Assembly (NCBI RefSeq): GCF_028769735.1
Contig: NC_088170.1
Location: 65,387,085 to 65,451,084, forward strand
Direction: 5' to 3'
Origin: Zonotrichia leucophrys gambelii
Lineage: Eukaryota > Chordata > Aves > Passeriformes > Passerellidae
Length of the DNA: 64,000 nt
Shown here: in pieces, positions 22,643 through 35,597 of the stretch
How positions within the stretch are numbered: position 1 is the stretch's first letter
Layout: every line of letters starts with the position of its first letter
Program-made: the position numbers and the translations under genes
Notes under the pieces: model-generated
What the model was told of the DNA's origin: nothing
Seen by the model: only the letters and a program-made list of their open reading frames with translations
Databases searched by the model: none

Positions 22643-25189
22643 TCCTCCAAGCCATACTGGGAGACACTGGAGCTGTGAGCTGGCAGAGTGCCCTGTGGGC
22701 TGCTGACTCACTGCCACATGGGTGGCTGTCACCTTGTCACCAGCATGGCTATACCAGGGGGAATGCTCAGTTTGGAGCTCAGTTTTGGTGTCCCTCACTC
22801 CTCTGGGATCAGCCCCACTGGCACCAGCCTGAGGCTCACTGTCCTGGGGAAGCAATGGCACCCTTTGAGAGCAATAGCGCCATTAGTTGTGGCTGGAGAG
22901 AGAAATAAAACAGTCTGCTCACCCTCCCAATAATCTGTTGGATTTTTTGCAGTATTTTCAGTACTTTTCATGATCAAGAAATTGCAATCCATGGGGCTTT
23001 TCTTACTTCCTCACTTCTGCATGCCAGTGAGCAGGGTGGTTACCTGGGCTGGTGGTGAAACTGCCATCACCTTTAGGTGGTGCTGAGGCTGGCACCTGCC
23101 TACATCAGGAGAAGCTGCCTAACTTTGGATACAGGTTTTGCATGAGGACCAGCAGTATATCCCATCCTCAGTGTGGATAAACAAGCCCCAGGATGGCCTC
23201 AGTCTCCTCAGGGAAGGCACAATAATTGCAGAAGAATGGGGTCCAGCCCTGCTTCACTGCCAGAACTGGGGAAACATCAGCTCCAGGGCTGATGCAGAAA
23301 TGCAGCCCTGACCGTAAATGGAGATGTTTGGGTGCCAGTAGCTGTCCTTGCCATGCAGGAGAGGCAGCTCCAGTCCTGCAGAGCACCAGGCTCTGCTCCA
23401 GAGGCGTTTTTAACCACCCCTGTGGAAGGCAGTGGCAGCCAGTGCTGGCCTGGGGGTGAGCACAGGGGTCAGTACTGCCCTGCCACCTCACTGCCCTCCC
23501 TACACCCCTGCAGGAGCTGCCAGTGAATATATTCTTGGAGTTGTCTATAGGGCATGTCCTGCTGGGCATGGAGAGCTGGAGTGGGCTCAGTGATGCCCAA
23601 GGTGGGATCCCTGCATCCCCTCTTCCCACCCAGCCTCTCCATGCCTGCAGTGAAGCAGCTGAAAAATGTTCCTTCATACAAGGACTTGATCACTGTCCTC
23701 TGAGTGGCTCTGAAGGTTATGGGGTGGTGTGCTGCTCCTCTCCAAAATAAAAAAAACATGTTTTCTGTAGGCCAGAAAGACAACTGGAGACCAGGCTGAC
23801 TTGAGTGGAGTTTTATACTAGGACTCTGGCAGGATCCAGTCCTTCACAGTGAGAAAATGTGAAAACATTGAATTTGAATCATAAATTAAAATTAATTTGA
23901 GCAGAAGGGGGCTCAAATATGCCTTCTAGAAAGACCTTATTTTTTCCAAATTGCAGTGTTAGGACTGTGGTTTCTTTCAGAAATAAATCCTGATTTACTA
24001 CAGCAAGAGTGAGACTGTAGTCCAGCCCAGCAAGTATTTACAGAATTGCAAATGGGATGTTTTAACATTTTTGGCATTAAAAATTATGGAAGTCCAAAGC
24101 TTTGGATGAACTCAGAACTCACACCAAGCAGTGTCTAAAGTGGGATTTATATCACTGGGACAAAGCACAGAATTGCCCCTTCCCAGCCTGTGGCTCAGGG
24201 CAGATGAGGAGTGTGAAGCCACTTTCTTGACAGGAAAGATTTATCCTGGCCTTTGTGTGCCTCCCAGGCTCCTGTTTGAAACTTCTGATCATCCTGAGCA
24301 CAGCTGCAAACTGCAAATACATGGCTGGGCTTGGTCACCATGGGATGGGGAGAGATGGAGGAGAGATTGCTGTACCAAAAGGGAGGTGGGACCTCAGAAA
24401 TGAACAGAACGGAACAATTCATGTCTCTCACTGAGCAAACAGTGAACCATGAGCTAAGAGCACTTCTGCTGCAAAGTTCTCTGTTAACCAAAAAAATACC
24501 CATTTGGTGTTGCTCCAAGGTGAATGTGGTGCTGGGAACATTCCCAGCCAGCCCAACTCCTGCAGACACACTTTCTGTACAATACGTACATGTTGTCTTA
24601 CACCAGGTAAATGGATAAATGAAAAATGGACCAGGAGAGCCAGGTGTGCTACCAAATCCATCCTTCCAGCCTCCAAGGGGTGCCTCTGTTGAACTGCTCT
24701 GCAGAGCCTCTCCAATTCCCTCAAAAAGCATCCACCACTGCCATCCATGGCTTACAGAACTTCTGGTGTCAGACTGCAGGGCTGTATCTCATGGTTCAGT
24801 TCTCAGCTTAGGCTCCAGCAAACCCAGAAGTCAAACCTGGAGGGGAGAGCGTGTGCTGGGAAATGGAAATAGAAGAGAACAGGGGCAGAAAATAAAAAAA
24901 AAATTTGATGTGCAGAGCTGGGGAGTTCAGCTTAAGAGCCAGAGGGATCTCAGGCAGGGTGAAGGTGGCAAAGCAGATAATCTCAAGGTTGCCCTTGATT
25001 GTGAGGGCAGAACTGAAAAGATTTAGGACAGGAGGCAGAATCAGCACCTCAGAGGGGAATCCTGAGCTGGGCTCAGATTTAAGGGCGAAGAGCCTCTGCT
25101 CTGCACCCTGGCTTGGCTGCATTAAGAACAAGAGTGGTGCTGGTCCAGGCTCAGCAGCTCTGCCACGATCCATCTTTACAAAAGGGTTT

Positions 25190-26040
25190 TGTGATGGTTC
25201 ATGGGTTGATCTCAGAGTGCAAAAAACACCAACACGGCACAGGGGGTTGCAGTGATAATCAAAAAAAATGTACCTTTATTGAATAACCACAACAAAATGC
25301 ATTGGAGAGGAATTGGGGAAAAAGGGAAAAATAAAGAAAAAGAGGGAGGAAGAGAAGGGAAGGTATATAGTTAGTTACCAAACATAGAACGGCAAAGTCC
25401 CTTGATGTCCAGCCAATGGAGTTCACCAGGTCATGTCCGGGGTGATCTCAGGGTTGCAGTTCATCCACGCTCTTATTATACTCTTTTTTGATGGGGGAAG
25501 GGGTGAATCTTGAAACCAAATCAGTTGTATTTTTGGGGAAAAATAATGGTATTTGGAGAAGGGTACACACCATCCATGTTCTCAGCAGTGAGTGAGAGCC
25601 ATTGTCTTCTTGGCCCACTGCTCACACCTGCATCATCCATCTTGCTTAGGTCAGCTTGCCTCCCCCACACACCTTCCCCGGGCTGGGGGTTTCAGTCTCA
25701 GTCCTTGGAAAGAGTTGGGGGGCCTTTTCACATAGGGATTTCATGTCTTGGTTTTTGATGGAGAGGCTTCTTACATCTCAGTCTGTCTGTCACGGTGGTT
25801 GTAAAACAGATGAGGAGTCTTCTGTGAGGGATCACCCAAAACTCAGAAGTCCAGCCAGGCCAAGAGGTGGGACAACTTCCAGGGCTATTGTTGCAAAAAA
25901 GACAAGGTGCCCCCTTCTTCTTTCATTGGGTTCAGTGTAGCATGCAGCAGACATACCTGTGAACAATAGCTTAGCAATGCTCTCAGGTCTCGGGACCCTT
26001 GGCATGTAACTTTCTCCTACAGAGCCAGAAAATTCAGACA
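25190..26040 (-). mobile_element. Probable endogenous retroviral LTR, minus strand (limits tentative)
   Basis: Read on the - strand there is a TATA-like element (TATATA, 25364-25369), then AATAAA about 85 bp on (25275-25280), then a terminus ending CATCACA at 25190. This is the U3-R-U5 order of an LTR. A TG-starting left end (TGTCTGAATT on the - strand, at 26040) is possible. The hexamer AAGGGT occurs at both 25182-25187 and 26040-26045, which hints at a target duplication but is two bases out of register with the canonical ends. No internal retroviral coding region is recognised. The far end could lie elsewhere. Confidence 0.45.
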
Positions 26041-26611
26041 AGGGTCTTTTCTTCAGCGGTCCTCAATGACAATTGTGAGACAGATGAGGGAAACTTCGGA
26101 CAGAGTCTCAGCAGCTCCCAGGTGTGCTGCATGCTCCAAACTCCCCAGAGTTCACTGTGGGTGAGAATGGACACAACCCCCACATTTACAGATGGTATTC
26201 GAGGGATGGAGCTGCCAGTGGAGAACATTCCAGCAAGGCAGGCTGTGCAGAGCAAGCTGGCAGGTCATGCACATCAGTGAGGGTCACAGGGAGCAGGATT
26301 TGAAGAGGTCAAGTCGGGTGCACAGCTGCAGGCAGGGATCAAGAGCGAGCCCAAACAGGGAACATGGAGAGCCTCCAAGGGGATCTGCCGTGCACCCAAG
26401 GTCAATCTGGTCAAGCAGCTCTAGAGAAAGCAAAGCTGTGTCTGGGAAAAGCTGGACTGGAAATTAATGAAACCCAGCAGGGATGGTTCAGCCTGTCCAG
26501 ATTTGTTCCTCAGCACAGGCAGGGGAGGAGCATCAGCAGAAGCTGGGACAGGTGGGGGCAGGGGGCAATAGCTGCTGGGAGCAAAGTGTCCCCAAGAATG
26601 TGCTGGTTCAG

Positions 26612-27237
26612 TGTCCTGGTTTAGGACAAATTTGGGAGAGAATATCCAAAGGGGGCCCCTCCCTGCAACCAGGAAGAATTCCTTGGAGAGAAGTGGAAAG
26701 AACCTGTTTATTTAACAGGCACAGCATCCCCAGCACACAAAATGAACAATACTAGATGACACCACTCTTTCACTGCCCTGAAAGAGATGACACATTCAGA
26801 AAGTCCCTCTGGGGGTGCTCGCTCTATTCTCAGTCCCTCCAGCGCTGGGGCAGCTGCTGCCCAGAGTAGGCCCCGCTAGGCCACAGGATGCAAACTCTCC
26901 ATGTTCCCAGGGCCCGGTCCAGAGCAGGTTCGAGTGGTTCAAAAACAGGGAAAGAAAAAACAGTCCAGGAAAAATTTGGGCTGTTTAGCTAAACTAGCTA
27001 ATGAGCAGAAGCAAAAAGCAAGAGCAAAGCAGAAGCAAGAGCAAAGCAAAAAAGCAAAAGCAGCATCATGTACTGCCCTGTCTATGTATCCCACCAGCCA
27101 TGGGGGAGTGGCTGATAACAAAACAAAAAACAAAACTTTCACTCTTCAGAGCCAGTCTTGAAGGCACAGAACATAATATCCAGCATAAACCGAACACACA
27201 ACTGGGGATACAAGCATCATAATGTCACCCTGGGACA
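26612..27237 (+). mobile_element. Solo LTR of a songbird-type endogenous retrovirus (626 bp)
   Basis: It begins TGTCCTGGTTTAGGACAAAT and ends AATGTCACCCTGGGACA, so it has TG...CA termini and a short terminal inverted motif (TGTCC/GGGACA). Flanks TTCAG (before) and GTCAG (after) are consistent with a 5-bp target duplication carrying one change. The length is typical of an LTR, and no gag, pol or env remnant adjoins it, so it is a solo LTR left by recombination between two LTRs. Inside at 26997-27063 is a purine-rich AGCAAA/AGCAGAAGC array. The TGTCCTGGTTT start is, from my memory, common among passerine LTRs. Confidence 0.75.
26997..27063 (+). repeat. Degenerate AAGCA/GAGCAAA array inside the LTR
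   Basis: This strand is nearly T-free, with repeated GCAAAAAGCAAGAGCAAAGC units of 5-12 bp. It lies in the middle of the solo LTR and explains the Lys/Gln/Ala-rich open frames there. It probably arose by slippage after insertion. Confidence 0.7.
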
Positions 27238-27370
27238 GTCAGGAGTGACCTTGCCGACGGCAGAGGTACTTGTGTGTCCTGAGGAGGTTAGCTGGAGGGG
27301 GGGATGCTTTCCTGGTACAGCAGTGCTGCACATTCCCCTCATTCTGAGCTGCCTGGTGGCTTCTGAGCAG

Positions 27371-27420
27371 TGCTGAGAGCTGGTTTTACCCCATGTACTG
27401 AGAGCTGCTTTTACTCCGTG
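27371..27420. repeat. Tandem duplication, 2 x 25 bp
   Basis: Units at 27371-27395 and 27396-27420 share ACTGAGAGCT(G)-type and TTTTAC(CC/TC) segments with about four differences. It is minor and probably a replication-slippage product. Confidence 0.65.
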
Positions 27421-30400
27421 TGCCCTCAGACCCCTGTAACTGAGCCCTGCACAGGTGCCACGTGAGGAGCCTCAGGAGAAAGACTCCCACAGCAAAGTCC
27501 TTCCAGCCTCAGGAGAAAATGAACTGGGAATGGCAATCATTGCCCTCCACAGAGGGAAATGAGGGTGTGATTTCCAAAGGCCTGCGTAATCAATACCCCT
27601 ATTATCAGTCTTCCAGAGTAAATTGCATTTAAACTAATACAGTCTGGGGAGCTATCCGTGAGCTGTCAGGAGAGAGATAAGCTGAAGACACATGTTTATT
27701 CATATTGCATATGCTGAGAGCTGAATGTTCTTTACAGCTGGCTAAATGGGGGCGAAGATATTCAGTATGTTTTGCAGCTCTTCTGCTAAAATTTGTCAAA
27801 ACCCCTTAATTTTGAGCACACCTGGAACTTTTCAAAATCACAGGGGGTGGGGAGGGAAGGGGCTGATGAAAATCCCACTAAAACATCTGGTGAAGGAAGA
27901 AAGCTGTTTCCTTTCCTGTGAGGTAACTCCTGAAGCTTTGCAGAGCATCAGCAATTTAAGTTGTCCTGCTGACCTCTCACCACATACACCAACACAGGAA
28001 TGGCACATCCAACATCTAATGGGTCCATTACAGAGAAAACATCTAATTCACAGTTACTTGGGAGAAATTCAAAAAATCACTATTGTTTCTGCCAGGCTCA
28101 GCTGCTCCATGGCTTCAGTGGAGCTTTTGTTCAGCCTGGACCAACCTGCCAGTGTCCAGCAGTGGCTGTGAAGCATGTCATTGTATTCCATGAGATGCTG
28201 CTCCAGCCATGGACCAGCCAGTGTCACCCAGCCTTGCTTCCCCCACCCAGGAGTAACTGCAGGGTCTGCCCAACTGTGAGGCACCAACAAGCTCAATAGA
28301 GGAAGTAAATTGGGTTTAGCAGCAGGACAACGAGGCTGAAATTCACAGTGCTCCTCCTACTCTCTGCTGCTGCTCCTTCATGGTGGAGTAGCCCTTGTGT
28401 TGGTGCCACATCCCATCCCTCACCTCCAGCCTGGCTTGTCTGATGTGTTCCACAGCAGGCAGTGGTGAGATCCACCTCTTTTCACTTAAGGCACAAACAA
28501 TGTGGGTGTGCCTGAGCCACACTTTTAGAGCTGGTGGAGGGAGGAGGGCACTTGTAGGGCACAGCTGAGCTCATCCTAAAAGGGATCATCTGAAATGAGT
28601 TGTGCCTCTTTGTCTCCTCAACTGCAAAAACTCTGTACAATCAGCTGTCTCATAGGTGGGTGATTGTACCAGTTCTGTTCTGGCTCCAGCTGCTCCTTTC
28701 ATGTCCTCCTGGCTGGACAAGAAACCCAAGTAGTAAATTCAGGTGAGAAAGTGCTAAACGTGGCACAGGATAAAAGCTGCCTCCTGGAAGATGGTGGAAA
28801 TAGAAAATTTTTTTTTATAGCATGGTCTGAGCAAGCAATTTTTTAAAATAATAACAGATGTACTGGAGATGATTCCAGGAGATATTGAACCATCTAGAGG
28901 AGTGTAGCTCAGGAGAAATGATGAACGAGGCAGCAGAGCAGATTTGCTTTCCTGCAAAGGTAAAAAAGGTGCATTTCCAATTGGAGCTAGCATTTCAGGA
29001 TGGAACATTTCCCCTTATTGCTGCCATCAAGCTTAGCAGCACAAATGCTAGGTTGATAGTAAATGGGTGAGCAGCTTGATTGTCTAAGCTGTGTTACTCA
29101 GCTTATAGAAAATTGTTTTCTATTCCCTTTCCTTTTCAGCCTCAATGGATGCAACTTAGACAAAAGATCTCAACTTTCAACCAAAAGGCAATTCCTTCAG
29201 CATGACACAGTGAGAGCTTTGGCCATGAGTGAGGCTCCTGGGCTCAGGGGCATTGCACATAATGAGCAAAAAGGGTTTTAACTGTCTCACTAGGATATTA
29301 TTTCCTTTTCCTTTCCCTTGCTGCAGGTAACCCAAAGCAGCAGCTGGCCGTGGCTGCATGGTGTCAGGTGGGAACACTTTGCCTGCAGCAATGGATTCAG
29401 GCCAGGTGGTTTAGAGCAGCTCAGGTGTGCTTGCACAGACACAGGTTTGAGCATCACACCTGGCAATGACACTGAGCAAAGCAAGGAGGAGCTGGGTGCT
29501 GCCAGTAAAGGCTGCTGGGGCTGGTTCAGCCCAGTGCCTGTGGCACAGGAGGGACAGGAGACACCTGCAACCACACTGAGGGGGCAGGAGGCTTGGCATG
29601 GGCAGCACAGGCATGCAGGGAGGCCATGCTGCCCTTCCTGAGGGACACCTCAGTGTTCCCCAGCCCTGATTACCCCACCTCTCCCCCTACAGTCCCAATC
29701 CATTCCCTCTCCTTTTGTCTAGGAGTGTGTTTTTTAGGACCATTTCTCTAGAAATGATACAAAATGCCTCAAGTGATAGCACAAATCTCCAATCCCCAAA
29801 CCTTGCTGTATTCCCAGTGTGGCTCGTTGCTTTATTTTGGAGAAGTGCCTACTTATGGGGAAGCTCTGGGTTCTGTGAAATCGAAATGGATTTGTCTCTG
29901 TCTTTGGTGGATTATTTCCCCCAGTTCCCCTCCTCCCCAGGGCTGCAGTAGCTGCTGACAGCAGCACAGCCTGAGCTGGGTGCCTGGAGGAGAAGTGAGG
30001 CAGTCACTGTGAGCACAGAAAGCCTGCCTGTGGCACTTGTGTCGGCCACAATACTGGATATCATCAGGAAAACCATCAGCTTTTCTAATTTTCAGGACAG
30101 AGGAGATGGCTCTTGGCTTATAATTGGGTCATGCCATAAAAAAAAAACCTGCACTGGCTCATCATAAGCAGCAAGATGTACCCATTCTCCCCTTTCATTC
30201 CTGCCCTGACCTCTCCCAAAGAGGCAATCCTTTTGGATTAGAGGTTGTTCATACAGATAGGATATCTTTTACTTTCCCATCTCTCTGCACTCAGACATGG
30301 CTCATTACAATTATGTTTGAATGAAAACTCTCCTGTTATTACCTTTGCTGGGAAACTGCCCACATTTGGGGAGGAAGAAGCACAGTTCTAAATCTGCCTT

Positions 30401-31939
30401 GGGAGGAAGCTTCAGCTCTGTTCTGACTTTGAAGCTATCTTGGTAGCAGGTCAAACCAGATGCTTGGAGGTAAAGCCAGCAAAACATGCCAGGTTTTATC
30501 TTTGGGAAGATTGGTTAATAGTACAGATTTTGGTTCAGTGACTTATCTCCATCTTGATGAGGAGTGTCCCCTTCTTTGTGCTGCCAGTGTTCAGCATCAG
30601 AACAAGTGCCTCCTGTGCCCTCCTGTACAAGCAGCTGCAGCCTGCTCCCTGTCACATCTGCCTTTGGGAGCCACCATCCTCTTCCTCCCCTGGAGTAAAA
30701 AAGACTGAGACTGCAGGCATCCCCTCGCCCTCCCTGGGGCACAGGTACATTTTGGGTCACTGGGGTCACACTGCCAAGCTGCAGAGGTACCACTGGCTCC
30801 TTGCATAGCCTTGTGGTTACAGCGCAGGATGGAGGTTTGGAGCAGGAGGTGTAGTGGTGACTAAATGTGACCTGACGAGATCATGAGCAGGCCAACAACT
30901 CCCATCTCATCCTGGCCCTCCTGGTTTGGCAGCCCAGACAGAGTTAGAGGCTTCAGCTTGTCAGAGTGGATCTTGTAATAGCTCTAAGTTATGCTTGTCT
31001 TCTGCAAAAGGAATGAACTAAAGAGATTTGCATCTGCCCTTTTTAAGGATAAAATAAACCACACCAGCCAAGCCATTTTCACTTCATTTGCCCTCCTCAC
31101 TTTGAAACCAGGATGACCATTTAATATGTAGAGTTCTTCTGATCCACATGGTGATGTGGGCAAGGCCATTGCTGGTGTTTCCCCAGTCTCTCTGATGTTT
31201 GTTGGTTTGCTGTGTTATTGTTTGTTGTTTTTATCCAGCATCCATGCATCAGCCCCACACAGCAGCCAGACCATTGCATGGGATGTGCCTCCAGCTGCTC
31301 AAAGGCAAAAAGGCTGTTTAGCTGTGGCACTGGCTTGTGGAATTTCCTGATTACCAGAAAGACTAGTTCTGTCTTTTGAGGACATTTAAGCAATAGATGC
31401 CTGATTAGAATACCTTTCCACCTGGACTCTGCCTTTACTCCTTCTTCATCCTATCTCTAGTGAGCAAGGAATGAACAAACCTATTTCATTATGTTCTTTC
31501 TTCTAAACTTCATCTTCTCTTTTCATTTTTTATTGTCTTTTGAGCAACCAGAGAGTTTATATGTACTAATATGCTTTAAAGAGGAGGAAGCACCATCCAT
31601 GCCCCTGAGCTGGTTCATCTCATGGGTGCTGAATCCCATTTCTGCCTGCTTCTCACTCTGCTGTTTCCCTCCACTCTTGTCTCAGGCAGATAAATTGGGA
31701 ACACAGACAGCAGCTGGGATAAGCCCCAGTAACTCCATTGTCTTTGCTCTCTGCACTCATGTCCCTTTCAAAGGCCTTTTGATGCTCCTTCAGCAACCAG
31801 AGCTGCATCTGTGTGCTCCACCATGACTTTGGATCCAGGCTTTGGGATAAGGGGTGAGATCTGTCCCTGGCAGCACATCATACATTCCTGACAATGGGTA
31901 CCCCACAGCCAAATATTGCTAGAATGCAGGATGGTGACT

Positions 31940-31966
31940 TATATATATACATATATATATATATAT
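31940..31966. repeat. (TA)n microsatellite, one C interruption
   Basis: About 27 bp of alternating T/A, interrupted by C at 31950. Confidence 0.95.
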
Positions 31967-32589
31967 CTAGGAATTTGTCAAATGATTCAGCAAATGTCAC
32001 TGAGCTACAGAGACACTGATGGTCAGGCACATTTGCTATGATTCAGGGCTTGTCACAAGCATTTTGCACAGCTCTAGCTCTTGGGCTCTAGTGGCTAAAG
32101 CAGTTCATTCCCTGAAAAACACTATGGAGGCAGAGAGCATGAATTATTATTTGTTTTCACTGTGTGGACAGTTGATCAGTGACAGATGTTTCTAATTGCA
32201 TTAAGCAAGTGGAAATAATGAGAATTAGATAGCAGATTCTCCAGGAATTTACATTTAGATTGAGTTACAACTTGCTATTAAAGAAGCAAATTCAATGTAG
32301 ATGCATTCGTTCCTCAGCAGAAATGGGAGACGATTATTTTTAATTATTATTTGATTACTTAAAAATGAGCTGTGTTACTGTACTTAAAAATATTTGACTC
32401 AAGGGGATGACTTAATATGTGCACTTTATGTGTCCCTTAAAAGATATGGAACTATGAAATTGCTCATCAACAAACATCTCCAGCTCCCCATCACAGTCCC
32501 ACTAAAAGGCAAGTGAAAAGCAGAGGCTGCCAGAGCCCATCTCTGAGTGCCCAATTTGGGCAGTGCTGGGCTGGTGCTGATGGCATCAG

Positions 32590-32820
32590 GCTCACCCGAA
32601 GCGTCTGCGTCGCTGACAAACTGAATTAAGTTGCACTGATGGAAGACAAGCTGCATCCCCCCTTGGACACCACGCTCTGCTGGGCTTGGCAGGGATTCCA
32701 GGCTGATAATCCCTGTGCTGCTGTTGTGTGGGGCTGAGGGAGAGGCAGCAGGGCTGGGCAGAGGTGGGTGCTCGGGCTGGAGCAGGGCGGGGGACGCGCA
32801 CGGCCTCGCACGCAGGGAGC
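32590..32820. other. Local CpG-rich patch in intron 2
   Basis: Four CpGs fall within 32597-32612 and seven within 32773-32812, against near absence for kilobases either side. The second group has a GC-box-like GGGCGGGGGACGCGC core. The patch is too short for a classical CpG island. It could be an enhancer, a minor alternative promoter or a relic of one. Confidence 0.4.
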
Positions 32821-35479
32821 AGCAGCATCTGCTGCCTCCACATGACACAGGTCTGACAGCTATCTCCCCCTCCATGCCAAGAGGAAATGAGCTGTGCTTC
32901 AAACCACTGGAGGTTTTCCTTTTGGGACTCTATCTCACAGCTCTTTTTTTAATTTTATTTTATCTCCTAGATTTCAAGTTCAGCTTCAGACACAGAAATG
33001 TGTGAGTCCCCTGTCAGCAGAGAAGGGATTTATGTGCAGTGCAGATTATTGTATGTCTCTGTTTAGCACAGAATCCAAGCTATAATATTTTTTTAACCAA
33101 CTAGCTGGCTCAGCTTTTAATTTTTTTTTCCTTTTTCCTAATGAGAGCCTTATCCAGAACTCCTTGAAGTCAGAGTCTGTCTATCAGCTTCAGTAGGCTT
33201 TGGATCAGATTTCACATCACTGATTCATTATTAATTACACATCTGGGACTCCCTTTTCAAAGAGTTCATTGTTAAATAAATTCACTTTTAGACATTACAG
33301 ACTTGGCATTCTTGTGCATTTAATAAAACTCTGGCAAACCAGCAAAGAGCCATGGGCCAGCTTCTCTTCTGGTATTGATGGATGAATCTCCACTGAGCAA
33401 CAGTGGTTTACACTATAAGGATATAACATATTTCTTTGCTCTCATATAACCACTTTCTGTGTGAGATTAAGTCTGTGTTTGAGAATTTTGCCTTTTCTGG
33501 GATTTCTCCTCTCATTTTTATAACTTTTCCTACCAGCAAGAGTTCCTCTGTGGATTCAGACACTGCAGGGTGAAATATATTTGCCATGGAGTTTCTTTTC
33601 TCTTCAAAGCAATTCTGGCATCTTTTTCCTTGCACAAACTGCAGTCACATCTTCAGAGCTTCCTGGGAGAGAAGACAGGCAGGCAAATGTTTTGCTGATC
33701 CCTAGGGCAAGTGGAATGGAACATTATCTTTCAAAGTATATGTAGGGTCTTTCCCATAGTCCTCAATAATCTAGCTCAAGTCCAGACATTGAAGTGATCA
33801 AGAAGCTGCTCTTGAAACTCTTTATACAGAGGAATAATTTTGGCAGAGGAATATGTAGAAATAAAGGCTTTCCTACTGGATTCCATTCAATAGGAGGCTA
33901 TATTCTTGGTGAAAAAGGAAAAGATCTTATATGGTACATTTAATGGTACAGGGTATTTTTCCCACTTAGCAGCTGGTGGCACAGGGATCAGCAGCCCATA
34001 CAGGTGTTTCCTGTGCTGCAAGGATCTCCTAAGCTACACTCAGCCCATCCTGTGCTTTTGCAGGGCTGCCCAGACACATGAGGAAAAAAAAGTGGGGTGA
34101 GACCTTCTTTTTCTCCTGATGCCATATCAGAGTTTGGCTGAATGGTCCTGGTTAGTACCAAAGTCCAAATAAATTGTGGGGATATATTCATATCCCCATG
34201 ATATGATGGCTACCCAGTTTCCAAAGCTTTCACTCGGTTAACAACTGTTTAAGGTATATGGAAAGGAAAACCAATAGAAATGCAGCTTCCACTGTTTAAA
34301 TAATGAAGCTCTGAATGTTGATCAGAGGCAGACATCCACTGAGTCCATGGCATGCTCCCAAAGCAAAAGATAAAACAGTTGTGGAAGGGTCTGTGAAGGA
34401 AGAGAATTTTGACACTGGAGTACCTGAGCCCCTCAAAAGTCAAAGCTAATTCCCTACTACAAGTGAAACATCTCTCCTGCTTGTTCACAGAATGACAAAT
34501 TATGTGAATGGAGAATGACAAAATCTTTTCCCTGCCCTAATTCACCTTCCTCAGTTTTTGAGAAATCACATTAAATGCAGTTATTATCATCACCCTCATG
34601 TATGAAGTGCAAATCTTTCCAAAACTGCAGCCCTTCTGCATTAGAAATTATAAAGTTGTTTACTCCTTGCCAAAGAGCAAGTGTGGGGGTGGGTCTACAG
34701 CCACCTGGTAGGACATGAGGAGGGAGAGGGAGATGAGAGGGATCTGTCACACAGGCAGTGTGGCTGCTGGCCAGTCCACAGAGATGCCTTCAGTCACCAG
34801 AGGCCATCAAGACCTCCAGAATCATTTTCTGGAGGTGTTTGTGCTTCCAGCATCTGCCAGCAGCATGACTGATCTCCAGGCTAGCCCAGAGACTTTGTCA
34901 CTCAATGGAATTTACTGGGAACAGGGTCTCTGATATCCTTGCCCACAGTGCTGCTGTGGGATCTGCTCCTGCCCACCTTCCACATCTGGTTTAAGGAAAT
35001 CAGGAACAGATACAGCTGCCTAATCACTTCCATCTCACTTTGCACTGAGGATGTGGCTGGGTAAGAGCCAGAAAGACATTTTCTGGACATCGTCAAGGAA
35101 GCTCAGCCTGTGCCCAGCATATCGCTGTGCCATGCCACTGCCTGGCACACTTGGGCATTTCCCCATCCACAGGCCAAGGATCACTCCTTTTCAGAAGCCA
35201 GGCTGGCTTATTTGCTTTCTACCCCTCCTGCTTAGAAAAATTTCCTCAATTCTCCATAGTCTCCATGCTTCTCCTTTCATGGTTCATTGCATTCGTTGGC
35301 TAATTCTGCTATCACCCCAGTACATGGGTCATCACCCACTTTTGTATGCACTTACATTTTCCAGTTATTTCCTTAGTAGCTGTTTATCACTAACAGTTTC
35401 TACCCTGCCTGAATTCTCACCTAACCATTCTGTCTCATTTCTTTGTTCTTTCTTTGCAGGAAAAAAGCTTGGGTTGTTG

Positions 35480-35597
35480 ATTTTTTTTGTTTTATTTTTG
35501 TTTGTTTGTTTTGGTTTGGGGTTTTTTTTGTTTGGTTTGGGTTTTGGGGGGTTTGTTTGTTTGTTTTTGTTGGTAGGTTGTTTTTGTTTTTAAATAA
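35480..35597. repeat. T/G-rich low-complexity block
   Basis: About 118 bp of mostly TTTG, TTTTGG and TTGGGG words with almost no A or C. G runs of 4, 3 and 6 occur at 35517-35552. It produces an artificial Phe/Gly/Leu-rich frame on the + strand. It could be a decayed poly(CAAA) tail on the - strand. Confidence 0.85.

Noticed and set aside
24195..24731. 178-codon - strand open frame
   Set aside because: No recognisable motif; treated as a chance frame in intronic DNA.
26901..27161. Lys/Gln/Ala-rich frame resembling a coiled-coil or low-complexity protein
   Set aside because: It is the translation of the degenerate AAGCA array inside the solo LTR.
34812..34836. Perfect 10-bp stem ACCTCCAGAA...TTCTGGAGGT with 5-base loop
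   Set aside because: Stems of this size occur by chance in a window this long, and no terminator or RNA context applies in an animal intron.
35051..35593. 180-codon + strand frame ending in a Phe/Gly-rich tail
   Set aside because: The tail is the translation of a T/G low-complexity block, and the remainder has no recognisable domain.
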